Assembly: GCA_021829015.1 (NCBI GenBank)
Contig: JAJZOJ010000008.1
Location: forward strand, 1-47,662
Origin: Microcaldota archaeon
GTDB taxonomy: Archaea > Micrarchaeota > Micrarchaeia > Micrarchaeales > Micrarchaeaceae
Reading direction: 5' to 3'
DNA: 47,662 nucleotides
Part shown: positions 15,040 to 23,116 of the stretch, piece by piece
Numbering within the stretch: position 1 is the stretch's first letter
How the letters are laid out: each line of letters opens with the position of its first letter
Notes under the pieces: generated by a model
What the model was told of the DNA's origin: nothing
Seen by the model: only the letters and a program-made list of their open reading frames with translations
The model's database searches: none
Translations under genes and position numbers: made by a program

Positions 15040-17013
15040 TCAGCAGTTGCCGCATCCGCACCCTCCTGAACCGCCCTCGCTCTCCTGGCCTCCGCATCCG
15101 CAGGAACCGCCGCCGCATCCGCAGGAGTCTCCCTCCGTTTCCACGGAAGGCTTCTCTGCCTCGGAAGAGGTGTGGCCCTTCTCCGCCTCGACAACCACCT
15201 GCTTCTGCGGTGCCGCAACGTTGGCGAAGTTCTTCACTGGCATCCCGCCGTTTACCGGAAGCGCGAAGTAGTCTACCATATGCCCGTATGTCTTTATGTA
15301 GAGCGGATTGGCCTCGAGCTCCTTGACGTTCCTTATGTACTTGTCCTTAGAGTATGTCCACGCATTGTGGGTCTTCTCCCACTCGCCCTGGGGTATGCTG
15401 TACTGCTTCTGCACCTTGTCCCTGTATACCTCCGGGAATACGTTGAATGTGCAGAACGGAAGAACCTCACCGTCCGGCATCGCGTAGTGTATGTCGCACT
15501 TCTCCACCCTGTGTATGTCATAGGTGTACTCGTCCTGGAAGTGCATCATTCCCAGGAATAGGGTCTTCATCTGGAATGTGCCCATCGACTCGAAGTTGTG
15601 CTTGAGCAGCACAGACATCAGCAGCTTCATGAAGTTGACGCTCTTCGGCTGCTTCTCCTTGTCTATGAACCTGTTTATCCCGAGAAGCGCCTTCACCGCT
15701 ATCATCCTCCTTGCTAGCTTGCCCTTGCCCTCCATCTCGTTGACCGCCTTCTGCAGGTGGTCGAGCATCCCGGCGGCATCGACGAACTCCGTTATCGGAA
15801 CTATCTTGCCGTCAGGGTCTATGAACAGGTAGCATCCCGCGCCGCATGCGAAGTGTATCGAGAGGTCGTACTTGAATTCGCCTGTCAGGGCCTCTATGAA
15901 CTTGTTTATTCCTCCTACATACGGAACGGAGAACCAGTGGTCCTTCCTTATTACCCCGTTGGTCTGCTCCTCTATGAGCTTTATCGCCCCTGGTATGGAT
16001 ATCCTCTGCTTCTCCCTCAGCCTCGTCGGCATCCTGCCTACAAGCGAAACTGGCTGGAAGTTTACCGCCCTGACCACGTCTATGTTGTTTATCGCGAAGT
16101 TTATCATCGCGCCCAACTCGTGGTCGTTTATCGTCCTTATTACCGTAGGCACCAGGACTATGCTCCCGCCTGTCTTCCTTATCGCATCTATCGTAAGCGG
16201 TGCCTCCCAGTGGTTCTTAGGGTTGGCGCGCTTGCTCACACCGTCGAAGCTCATGTAAAGCGTGCTGACTCCCGCATACCTAAGCTGGTATGCCATGTCG
16301 GGGTTCAGCCCTATGTTTATGCCGGTTGTGTTGAGCTGTATCTGGTCGAAGCCCTCCTCCTTCGCCACCTTTACCACATCTATTATCTGCGGGTGCATCG
16401 TAGGCTCCCCTCCGGTTATCTGTATGGCGTTCGCAGGTATCGGCTTCTGGTTCCTGAGGTTCCTGAATATCTTCCTTATCTCGTCAAGTCCAGGCTCGTA
16501 TATCGGCTCTCCTTCCTTTGCGTAGAAGAAGCAGTACCAGCAGCTTAGGTGGCACCTGTTCGTTATGACGACGTTAGCAAGGCCCGTGTGGGACTTGTGC
16601 CTCTCGCACATTCCGCAGTCGAACGGGCAGTTTGCCCCTTTCGTGTCTGTTATGTAGTTCGGGTTGTTGAATCCCCTTCCGTAGTAGTTGTACCGCCTCA
16701 TCTTCATGTACATGTCGTAGTCCTCCCAGTACTTCTCTATAGTCCACTGGTGCTCCGGGCAGTACTTCCTTATCATGACGTTCTCCCCGTCCTTGTATAT
16801 CACCCCGTTTATGATCAGCTTGCATTCAGGGCATACTGTCATGGTCTTCTCTATTATCGGCATCCGTTCTATCTCGTCAATAGTCCTGTGGTACGGTGCA
16901 AGCACCGGGTCCTCTGCCTTGGCCTCTACATCTACCTCGGGCCTGACGCTATTAATGTTCACGGTTACGCTCTGTGCGACTGGTTCATCTCTATGTTGTG
17001 GGCTGTTTGGCAT
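15040..17013 (-). CDS. tes: Radical SAM protein of the tetraether lipid synthase (Tes/MJ0619) type with a Cys-rich tail
   Basis: This 657-aa protein has the MJ0619/Tes arrangement. A rubredoxin-like N-terminal site contains C61PEC64 and YC85PEHQ. An auxiliary cluster motif follows at C129, C133 and C136 (CPFDCGMC). The radical SAM motif is C154-HLS-C158-WY-C161, followed by the GGEPT SAM-binding turn at about 181. Further Cys residues in CGAGCY and around EKC/FC could hold another cluster. Tes joins two archaeol tails head to head to make membrane-spanning tetraethers. The last 30 residues are Gly/Cys-rich with seven Cys, an unusual addition. The ATG at 17013 follows GGTG by 5 nt. The Tes role is inferred from motifs, not tested. 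Confidence 0.78.
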   Translation of the reverse strand: MPNSPQHRDEPVAQSVTVNINSVRPEVDVEAKAEDPVLAPYHRTIDEIERMPIIEKTMTVCPECKLIINGVIYKDGENVMIRKYCPEHQWTIEKYWEDYDMYMKMRRYNYYGRGFNNPNYITDTKGANCPFDCGMCERHKSHTGLANVVITNRCHLSCWYCFFYAKEGEPIYEPGLDEIRKIFRNLRNQKPIPANAIQITGGEPTMHPQIIDVVKVAKEEGFDQIQLNTTGINIGLNPDMAYQLRYAGVSTLYMSFDGVSKRANPKNHWEAPLTIDAIRKTGGSIVLVPTVIRTINDHELGAMINFAINNIDVVRAVNFQPVSLVGRMPTRLREKQRISIPGAIKLIEEQTNGVIRKDHWFSVPYVGGINKFIEALTGEFKYDLSIHFACGAGCYLFIDPDGKIVPITEFVDAAGMLDHLQKAVNEMEGKGKLARRMIAVKALLGINRFIDKEKQPKSVNFMKLLMSVLLKHNFESMGTFQMKTLFLGMMHFQDEYTYDIHRVEKCDIHYAMPDGEVLPFCTFNVFPEVYRDKVQKQYSIPQGEWEKTHNAWTYSKDKYIRNVKELEANPLYIKTYGHMVDYFALPVNGGMPVKNFANVAAPQKQVVVEAEKGHTSSEAEKPSVETEGDSCGCGGGSCGCGGQESEGGSGGCGCGNC

Positions 17014-17040
17014 TCGCTCACCGGAAAAAATGACATTTAG

Positions 17041-17054
17041 AAAGTATTTAAAAG
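17041..17054 (-). promoter_or_regulatory. TATA-like box for the Tes-like operon
   Basis: The minus strand reads CTTTTAAATACTTT about 30-40 nt before the ATG at 17013. The spacing is right for a short leader carrying the GGTGA Shine-Dalgarno element. Confidence 0.45.
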
Positions 17055-17119
17055 TTTATCGTTTTTTGCTTTACTTTTTTTCGGAAATTGCAGCTTATAG
17101 ACGTCAAGGCGCGCAGCCT

Positions 17120-17449
17120 CTATCGGCTTATCTCCTCTGCAGCCCTTAGCACCTCCCTGTCGGATGCCGCCGCATCGACCGCCGCGCGCACCCTTGCGCC
17201 GCTCTCCCCAGATACTACCGCCTTCACTATGCTGGAATGCAGGCCACTTTTTGCTATTATGCCCGAAAGGGCCTTCACATCCTTCGATGCAATGCCGTTC
17301 ACGTACTTGCTCACGGCGGCCTGGGAGACACCAAGGGAATCGGCTATCCTCCTCTCATCTATGCCGTGCTCCCTGCTTAGCGCTGCAGATGCGGCCATGC
17401 GCAACGCGGGTATGGTTATCTCGGCAAGCCTTCCGCAATCCCTGTACAG
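17120..17449 (-). CDS. Archaeal HTH transcriptional regulator, apparent CTG start
   Basis: The protein belongs to a common archaeal helix-turn-helix family. It has IPALRMAASAALSREHGI, then the HTH RRIADSLGVSQAAVSKYVNG, then a helical C-terminal region. The nearest conventional start (TTG at 17404) would remove the conserved first helix. The frame stays open upstream as YRDCGRLAEITIPALR, which matches the usual N-terminus of the family. The only start-like codon there is CTG at 17449-17447, 5 nt after GGGGTG, the same spacing used by other genes here. I therefore extend the gene to 17449 (109 aa). It is divergent from the S26e gene and may control itself, its neighbour or the Tes operon downstream. 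Confidence 0.65.
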   Translation of the reverse strand: MYRDCGRLAEITIPALRMAASAALSREHGIDERRIADSLGVSQAAVSKYVNGIASKDVKALSGIIAKSGLHSSIVKAVVSGESGARVRAAVDAAASDREVLRAAEEISR

Positions 17450-17524
17450 CGAAGCACCCCAGTATACAATTATAAGCCTATTTATATTAAAGATAAGTGT
17501 TACAATGTAAACAACGGTGTTAAA

Positions 17525-17758
17525 GTGAGAGGAAAGGATACACTAGTAAACTGCGAGTCATGCGGGAGGAAGGTGCCAAGGACCAAGGCCGTCATATACG
17601 AAAGGGGCATCAGCTTCAGCACCGAGATGAGGACCGCCCAGGACGTCAGGTTCTTTGAGCGCAGGAAGACGTATTATTGCATAAGCTGTGCGAAGCACCG
17701 CGGAATATTCGAGAAGAAGAAACGCCAGGCGATAGAGAGGTCGAAAAGAGGGTTATGA
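17525..17758 (+). CDS. rps26e: 30S ribosomal protein S26e
   Basis: This is a small-subunit protein near the mRNA exit channel. The 77-aa sequence has the S26e zinc ribbon: CESCGRKVPRTKA and, after a spacer, YYCISCAKHRGI, giving two CxxC pairs. A Lys/Arg-rich C-terminus follows. It is shorter than most archaeal homologues at the N-terminus, lacking the long basic extension before the first CxxC. The start is GTG at 17525, preceded by GGTG with a 5-nt spacer. The gene is divergent from the HTH regulator and 13 nt before the B-box-like membrane protein. Confidence 0.88.
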   Translation: MRGKDTLVNCESCGRKVPRTKAVIYERGISFSTEMRTAQDVRFFERRKTYYCISCAKHRGIFEKKKRQAIERSKRGL

Positions 17759-17771
17759 GGGGTCAGAGTCC

Positions 17772-18941
17772 ATGGCGATAGACCCGGACGAGCTTCTTAT
17801 ATTCAAGTCCAGGGAATCGCCCCAAGACGCCAAGGCCACCTCAAAGAAGAAACCCTCGGTTCCGGAAAACGAGCCCATGCTCCCTAAGCATAAGCTTGAG
17901 CGTATGCTCGGCAGATTCAGCAGCAGGCTCCCTGAGCCTGTGGTGGCAGCGAATAAAGAGCCGCGCCCCCAGCCTGTCGCAGCTGTCGGAAAAACAGTCC
18001 AGCAGCAAGGCCCCAAGCCTAAGCAGGAACCCCAACAGCAGCCGGAGAAAAAGGCACAGCAGCAGAAGGCAGCGGAATCGACAAGGGAAACCACAAACAT
18101 AAACCTGCTCAAGTACAGGATGTTCAGCGAGTCCGTTTCAAGGCGGAACATAGAGCCGAGCAAAAACCCCGAGAGCGCAACCGGTGAAATCGGGGAGGTG
18201 CAGAAACCCGGATCCCCGGGAAATGCGATAAGCATATACACGGAAGGCAGATACAAGACCAAGCTGGCCTCAACCAACGAGCGCCTCAGGATATCAAGGG
18301 ATGCGGCCGCAGGCAACAGGTGCGCCTCGCATCCATGGCGAAATGCATATGCGATATGCGGCATGTGCAAGAGGCCCTTCTGCTATGAGGACGTCACCGA
18401 GTTCAACAACAACTATTACTGCCTCTCCGACATAGATGCGGTGGACAAGGCGCATCCTGCAGAGGCCGGCTCATCAGGGGGCACCTCCTACATGTTGAGC
18501 GGCGTACTTCTGATGCTTTCATTCATGACTTTCTTCGCGTTCTCCTACAGGCAGACTATATTCGTTTTCAGGTACCTGAACAGGGTAGGCCTTCCGTTCT
18601 TCCTGATACACGCGAACTACAGCTACATATTCTCCTTCGCTGACAACCTGCTGCTGATCGCAGGGCTCGTTACCGCAATACTGATAATAGTGCAGTCCAG
18701 GAAGGGCCTATATGCCGGAACCTTCGTGATGCTCTCGTCAGTGGCGATATTCAGCTACCAGTACCTATCAACAGGCACCCAGTACTTCAGCTACATAGGC
18801 ATCATGATGTTCGCCGCATTCGCTCTGATGCTCTACTCCAAGGCGATGTTCTTGTCCTCTGACGTGAATGAGAGGTACCTGTCCCCGACGCGCGAAATAG
18901 AGGCAAGCACTATAAAGTGGCCCAACGTCGGGAAGTTCTGA
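17772..18941 (+). CDS. Membrane protein with disordered N-terminus and B-box-like zinc finger
   Basis: The 389-aa protein has three parts. Residues 1-170 are rich in Lys, Gln and Pro and look disordered (runs such as KPKQEPQQQPEKKAQQQ). At about 183-225 lies a Cys/His cluster: CASHPWRNAYAIC, CKRPFC, then YYCLSDID. Its spacing is like the B-box-type zinc finger found in many archaeal and bacterial membrane proteins. The C-terminal 160 residues hold about four or five transmembrane helices. The function is unknown; such fingers usually mediate protein contacts near the membrane. It is probably co-transcribed with S26e, 13 nt upstream. Confidence 0.6.
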   Translation: MAIDPDELLIFKSRESPQDAKATSKKKPSVPENEPMLPKHKLERMLGRFSSRLPEPVVAANKEPRPQPVAAVGKTVQQQGPKPKQEPQQQPEKKAQQQKAAESTRETTNINLLKYRMFSESVSRRNIEPSKNPESATGEIGEVQKPGSPGNAISIYTEGRYKTKLASTNERLRISRDAAAGNRCASHPWRNAYAICGMCKRPFCYEDVTEFNNNYYCLSDIDAVDKAHPAEAGSSGGTSYMLSGVLLMLSFMTFFAFSYRQTIFVFRYLNRVGLPFFLIHANYSYIFSFADNLLLIAGLVTAILIIVQSRKGLYAGTFVMLSSVAIFSYQYLSTGTQYFSYIGIMMFAAFALMLYSKAMFLSSDVNERYLSPTREIEASTIKWPNVGKF

Positions 18942-18959
18942 TCATGAGCGCAGTTGCGG

Positions 18960-20210
18960 CTAGGCGGAAAGGTCTATCTCGTCATTGATCTTCGGGGCGT
19001 AGGCATCGAACCCCTCCAGCTTGAAATCCTCTGCCAGCTGCGCGGCGTTGCCCTCGTCCCCATGCACGCATATTATCTTCCTTGGGCCGCACCTTTTAGC
19101 ATATTCGTGCAGCTCCTCCTTGCCTGCATGCGCGGAAAGGTCATAGTGCCTTACGGGGTTCGCTATCCTCCTCTTCTCCCCGTCTATGACCACGCAGTTG
19201 CTGTCCATCAGCATGCGCCCGTTGCTTCCCTCCACCTGGTATCCCGTAATGAGTATCTCCGAGTTCTTGCGCAGTCTTGATATGTAATCCAGGACCGGCC
19301 CTCCGCTGAGCATCCCCGCGGTTGTCATTATTATCGATGGCATGCTCAACGCCTCCTCCCTGTCCTCCCTGCCTTCCACGACTGTGCAGTCGCGCAGGGC
19401 GCCATCTAGAAGCTGGGAGTTCCTTATGTCCTTCTTGTGCTTCATCACTATGCCTGTTGCGGCGCGCGCCATCCCGTCAAGGTAGACGTACTGCGCTAGG
19501 TTGTGCTTCTTCATCAGCGCGAGCAGCTCCTGGCTCCTCCCTACCGCGAAGACCGGGAGCAGCACGTTGCCGTGGGTGTCCAGCACCGATTTCACGTTCT
19601 CAACTAACTTTTCCATTGTGGAATCCCTTTCCGGATGCTCCCTTGTCGCATAGGTGGATTCCGTTATCAGCACATCTCCCTTGACTACCTCGGCCCCGGC
19701 GTGCATCATCTGGCCCCCGAGCTTGAAGTCCCCTGTATAGACTATCCGGTCGCAGTTGCCGCCGAATCCCTCCATGAGCGTTATTGCGCTGCCGCATATG
19801 TGCCCTGCATCGTGCATCGATACTGCGAAATCGCCGAACTGCGTCTCCGAATTGTACTCCACTCCTGTATACCTGTGAAGGAAGCTGGCGACCTGCCTCT
19901 TGTGGAACCTCTGCGGGAGATGCTCCTTCCTCGCGACCTTGATGGAGTCGTTCAGCAGCAGCTCAGAAAGCGCAGCTGTCGCCTCAGTGCATATCGCAGG
20001 CACGTTGCCCTCGTTGTAGAGCGTCGGCACGTACCCTGAATGGTCTATGTGCGCATGGCTAAGGAGAAGCAGGTCAGGCTCCGCATGCTCCGGGTACTCG
20101 ACGCCGTGGTTCAGCTTTATCCCGTAATCCAGCAGAATCGACTGCCTTCCCTTAAGCAGGAACGCCGATCTTCCGACCTCGCTCGCACCCCCAAGGAACT
20201 TAAGAATCAT
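18960..20210 (-). CDS. Beta-CASP metallo-beta-lactamase RNase (aCPSF2-like)
   Basis: This 416-aa protein, from the ATG at 20210, is a zinc-dependent RNase of the beta-CASP group. The MBL motifs are LLSHAHIDHSG (motif 2), DAGHICGSA (motif 3) and YTGDFK (motif 4). The beta-CASP motifs follow: ESTYA (A), GYQVEGSNGR (B region) and DLSAHAGKEEL (C), the last with the third-metal His. It lacks the N-terminal KH domains of aCPSF1/FttA, so it fits the shorter archaeal aCPSF2-like exo/endonucleases. The frame is open 23 codons upstream but that part crosses the divergent promoter and has no family resemblance. Confidence 0.9.
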   Translation of the reverse strand: MILKFLGGASEVGRSAFLLKGRQSILLDYGIKLNHGVEYPEHAEPDLLLLSHAHIDHSGYVPTLYNEGNVPAICTEATAALSELLLNDSIKVARKEHLPQRFHKRQVASFLHRYTGVEYNSETQFGDFAVSMHDAGHICGSAITLMEGFGGNCDRIVYTGDFKLGGQMMHAGAEVVKGDVLITESTYATREHPERDSTMEKLVENVKSVLDTHGNVLLPVFAVGRSQELLALMKKHNLAQYVYLDGMARAATGIVMKHKKDIRNSQLLDGALRDCTVVEGREDREEALSMPSIIMTTAGMLSGGPVLDYISRLRKNSEILITGYQVEGSNGRMLMDSNCVVIDGEKRRIANPVRHYDLSAHAGKEELHEYAKRCGPRKIICVHGDEGNAAQLAEDFKLEGFDAYAPKINDEIDLSA

Positions 20211-20321
20211 CGCAATCAGATGTATTTGCGTCGTTGTTCTATAATACTTTTGCGCGGCCGTCGGGAATGCTGGAAGCACATAAATACGTTTCCATCTTTA
20301 TACTAAACGTCCGGTGCATTC

Positions 20322-21071
20322 ATGGCCTTTGAGAACATAAACTTCATAGATCTCGTCGCGCTTACGAGAATAACAACTGACTCAACTGTCGAGAGGTTCG
20401 GGGGACTGATAAACTCCTCCTTTTTTGACGCCTCCAACATACTGGGGAGCCTAAAGCAGAAGGGGCTTGTGGATTTCGTGACCGCATTCCCAAACCAGAG
20501 CGCAATAACCGTTACTGACCAGGGCAAGCAGCTGATAGCCGAGGTGCAGCAGAAGGCCTCCATGCAGTTCGACAACCTTGACATGGCGATACTGGTGCAG
20601 CTCTCCAAGGGGAATCGCACGCTCTCCGACCTGACGGGGGCTGTGAACGTGACAACAAAGGACCTTGCAGTGCACCTGTACAAGCTTTCAACGCAGCAAT
20701 TTACTTCCTATGAACTGAGGAACGGAAGCATGAGCATAATGCTTACCGAGAAGGGGTTCCTGTGCGTCAAGGAGGGCGCACCGCATACGGACGAGCAGCT
20801 TCTGAAGCAGGCTGCAGCAAGCGCCACGGGCTCGGAGATAACCTCGAAGGACCTCGCGGCCCACCAGACCGCTGCAGCAGGTATCGGAGCGCAGCAGGGC
20901 GCTGTCCCACAATCCGCAAACACCCCTGAGGAACTCAAGGCACTGGAGCAGAAGATCGTCTCCGAAAAGAAACGCAGCAGTGCTTCCAAGAATGCTGCAG
21001 CCGCGGTCATCGCGATAGTCATAGCTGCAGCCGCGGCCCTTGCCTACCTGTACCTGGTAAAGGCAATATGA
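20322..21071 (+). CDS. Tandem winged-helix protein with C-terminal membrane anchor
   Basis: The 249-aa protein has two winged-helix-like units. Residues about 5-75 contain IDLVALTRITTDSTVERFGG and a VTDQGKQLIAEV wing. Residues about 83-155 contain MAILVQLSKGNRTLSDLTGAVNVTTKDLAVHLYKL and LTEKGFLCVKEG. An Ala/Gln linker and a Lys-rich coiled stretch lead to one C-terminal transmembrane helix (about 225-246). The protein would be a tail-anchored, membrane-bound DNA- or RNA-binding protein. Its stop overlaps the next ATG by 4 nt, so it is translationally coupled to the acyl-CoA synthetase genes and may regulate them. The ATG follows GGTG by 5 nt. Confidence 0.65.
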   Translation: MAFENINFIDLVALTRITTDSTVERFGGLINSSFFDASNILGSLKQKGLVDFVTAFPNQSAITVTDQGKQLIAEVQQKASMQFDNLDMAILVQLSKGNRTLSDLTGAVNVTTKDLAVHLYKLSTQQFTSYELRNGSMSIMLTEKGFLCVKEGAPHTDEQLLKQAAASATGSEITSKDLAAHQTAAAGIGAQQGAVPQSANTPEELKALEQKIVSEKKRSSASKNAAAAVIAIVIAAAAALAYLYLVKAI

Positions 21072-21694
21072 GTGTATCCATGGAGCTCGTCGATTATTTC
21101 GAGGCCAAATCCATACTCAACAGATACGGGATAAACACCGTGGACGCAAAATACGTGACCAGCGCCGCTGACGCGGTGAGATTCTCCAATAACTCAAAAA
21201 TAGCGCTTAAGGCGATATCCGGGAAGGCGCTGCACAAGTCGAAGAGCGGCCTCGTTGCGCTAGGGCTGTCCACCAAGGATGAGATAAGCTCTGCATACTC
21301 TAAGCTGTCGAAGGCCGCATCAAAGTACAGGCCTTACAAAATACTTGCGCAGAGGATGGCACCCGACGGGATAGAGATAATAATAGGCGGGAAGCGCGAC
21401 GAGCAGTTCGGCAAGCTCGTGCTCCTCGGCCTGGGCGGGATATACGTTGAGGCATTCAGGGACTTCGCCCTGAGGCTATGCCCCATATCAAGGCGCGACG
21501 CGGAATCTATGATCGACCAGCTGCGCTCATCGAAAGTGATAGCCCCGAACGATTCCGCAAGGGGGATGCTCGCCGACCTCCTGATAAAGGCATCGGAGAT
21601 GTTCATGGGCTCGAACATATCCGAACTGGACCTCAATCCCGTGATACTGCATGACGGCACCTACAGCGCCGTGGACCTGAGGATGATGAGATGA
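21068..21694 (+). CDS. acdB: ADP-forming acyl-CoA synthetase, beta subunit (ATP-grasp)
   Basis: This subunit transfers phosphate from the enzyme phosphohistidine to ADP. The 208-aa sequence has the ATP-grasp layout of ADP-forming acetyl-CoA synthetases. It opens with DYFEAKSILNRYGIN, has a KAISGKALHKSKSGLVALGL nucleotide-binding region and FGKLVLLGLGGIYVEAFRD, and ends with SELDLNPVILHDG. It is slightly shorter than typical 230-aa beta subunits. It overlaps the preceding membrane-tethered winged-helix gene and the following alpha subunit by 4 nt each, so all three form one operon. In archaea the enzyme makes ATP from acyl-CoA during sugar or amino-acid fermentation; the substrate cannot be read from sequence. 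Confidence 0.88.
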   Translation: MSVSMELVDYFEAKSILNRYGINTVDAKYVTSAADAVRFSNNSKIALKAISGKALHKSKSGLVALGLSTKDEISSAYSKLSKAASKYRPYKILAQRMAPDGIEIIIGGKRDEQFGKLVLLGLGGIYVEAFRDFALRLCPISRRDAESMIDQLRSSKVIAPNDSARGMLADLLIKASEMFMGSNISELDLNPVILHDGTYSAVDLRMMR

Positions 21695-23115
21695 GGGAAG
21701 GAAAGCGTAAAGCCCAGAAGGCGAAAGCGAAGATAAGGTACGCGAACCTGGAGACGATAATGCATCCTAGGTCTGTCGCGATAATAGGCGCATCTGAGAA
21801 CCCCGACAAGGTAGGGCACATAATCATGCAGAACTACATGGATTCAGGATTCTCAGGTAGCATTTACCCGATAAACGTAAACGCGAACGGGAAGATATTG
21901 GGGCACAAGGCCTACAGGAGCGTTCTTGAAGTGGGGAAACGCATAGACATAGCTGTAATAGCCGTGCCTGCAGCCGCGGTGCCTAAGGTATTGGAGGAAT
22001 GCGGCAAGGCGCACGTGAAAGGAACGGTTGTCGTAAGCGGCGGATTTGCGGAGATAGGGGCGACGAAGCTGCAGGACGAGATCGTCAGGATATCGGAAAG
22101 ATACTCGATGCCGATGATAGGGCCCAACTGCCTCGGGGTCATGGATCCGAGGACTAGAATAGATACCCTGTTCCTCCCAACATTCAAGATAGACAAGCCA
22201 AGCATAGGCGGCGTGAGCTTCGCTGCTCAGAGCGGGGCGGTGGGCAGCTCTATTCTGGATCTCATAAACAACGAGGGATTCGGCCTGGCGAGGTTCTTCT
22301 CTTACGGCAACGCAGCTATGGTCGATGAGACTGACATACTCAATTACCTGATGCACGACAAGGCGACAAAGGTGGCGGTCTTCTACATCGAGGGCGTAAA
22401 GCGCGGAAGGGATTTCGTCGAGACTGCGAAGATAGCAACTAAGCTCAAGCCCGTGGTGGTGATAAAGGGGGGTGTTACTCCTGCGGGGGCAAGCGCGGCG
22501 CACTCCCATACGGCCTCGCTCGCAGGGAGCAACGAGGCGTATGAGGCGGTATTCAGGCAGTTCGGGTTCACAATAGCAAGGGACATAAAGGACCTGCTGA
22601 ACTTCGCCAAGATATTCGAGACCCAGCCGCTAGCCTCTGGAAAGAGGATAGCGATAATAACGAACGGCGGCGGTGCCGGGGTGCTTGCAACCGATGCGCT
22701 GTACCAGAACGGGCTCTCGGAGGCCGCCCTATCCTCGGATTCGATGAGGTCGCTCAGGAAATCCATGCCTCCCATAGTGAACGTCAGGCTGCCGCTTGAC
22801 ATGGCAGGCGACGCGGACGACAAGAGATTCGGCGACGCACTTGCTGTAATAGAGAAGGACGATAACGTCGATGCGATAATGGTGATAGCGTTGTTCCAGA
22901 CCCCTGGCGCAGACTCTAGGGTCGCGGCAACGCTCATACACTATGCAACGCAGATGTCAAAGCCCCTGGTTGTCGTAAGCATAGGCGGAAGCTACACCAG
23001 GGCGCACAAGGAGATGATGGAGAGCGCAGGGGTTCCGGTATACGACTCACCTGGCGACGCGGCCAGGTCCCTTGCGGCTCTCATAAACTACTCAAGATAT
23101 CTAAAGGGCGAATGA
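21691..23115 (+). CDS. acdA: ADP-forming acyl-CoA synthetase, alpha subunit
   Basis: The 474-aa subunit has an N-terminal CoA-binding Rossmann domain (HPRSVAIIGASENPDKVGH). A ligase/succinyl-CoA-synthetase-like domain carries AAQSGAVGSS, and the phospho-acceptor His lies in AAHSHTASLAGS. A C-terminal flavodoxin-like domain follows, with ITNGGGAGVLATDAL. It forms acyl phosphate from acyl-CoA and phosphate and passes the phosphate through the His to the beta subunit. The start overlaps the beta-subunit stop. An aminotransferase gene begins 1 nt after the stop, which favours an amino-acid-derived acyl-CoA substrate. Confidence 0.92.
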   Translation: MREGKRKAQKAKAKIRYANLETIMHPRSVAIIGASENPDKVGHIIMQNYMDSGFSGSIYPINVNANGKILGHKAYRSVLEVGKRIDIAVIAVPAAAVPKVLEECGKAHVKGTVVVSGGFAEIGATKLQDEIVRISERYSMPMIGPNCLGVMDPRTRIDTLFLPTFKIDKPSIGGVSFAAQSGAVGSSILDLINNEGFGLARFFSYGNAAMVDETDILNYLMHDKATKVAVFYIEGVKRGRDFVETAKIATKLKPVVVIKGGVTPAGASAAHSHTASLAGSNEAYEAVFRQFGFTIARDIKDLLNFAKIFETQPLASGKRIAIITNGGGAGVLATDALYQNGLSEAALSSDSMRSLRKSMPPIVNVRLPLDMAGDADDKRFGDALAVIEKDDNVDAIMVIALFQTPGADSRVAATLIHYATQMSKPLVVVSIGGSYTRAHKEMMESAGVPVYDSPGDAARSLAALINYSRYLKGE

Positions 23116-23116
23116 A

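Noticed and set aside
22383..22937. Long minus-strand frames opposite acdA
   Set aside because: They overlap a clear acyl-CoA synthetase alpha subunit and have no motif, promoter or Shine-Dalgarno support.
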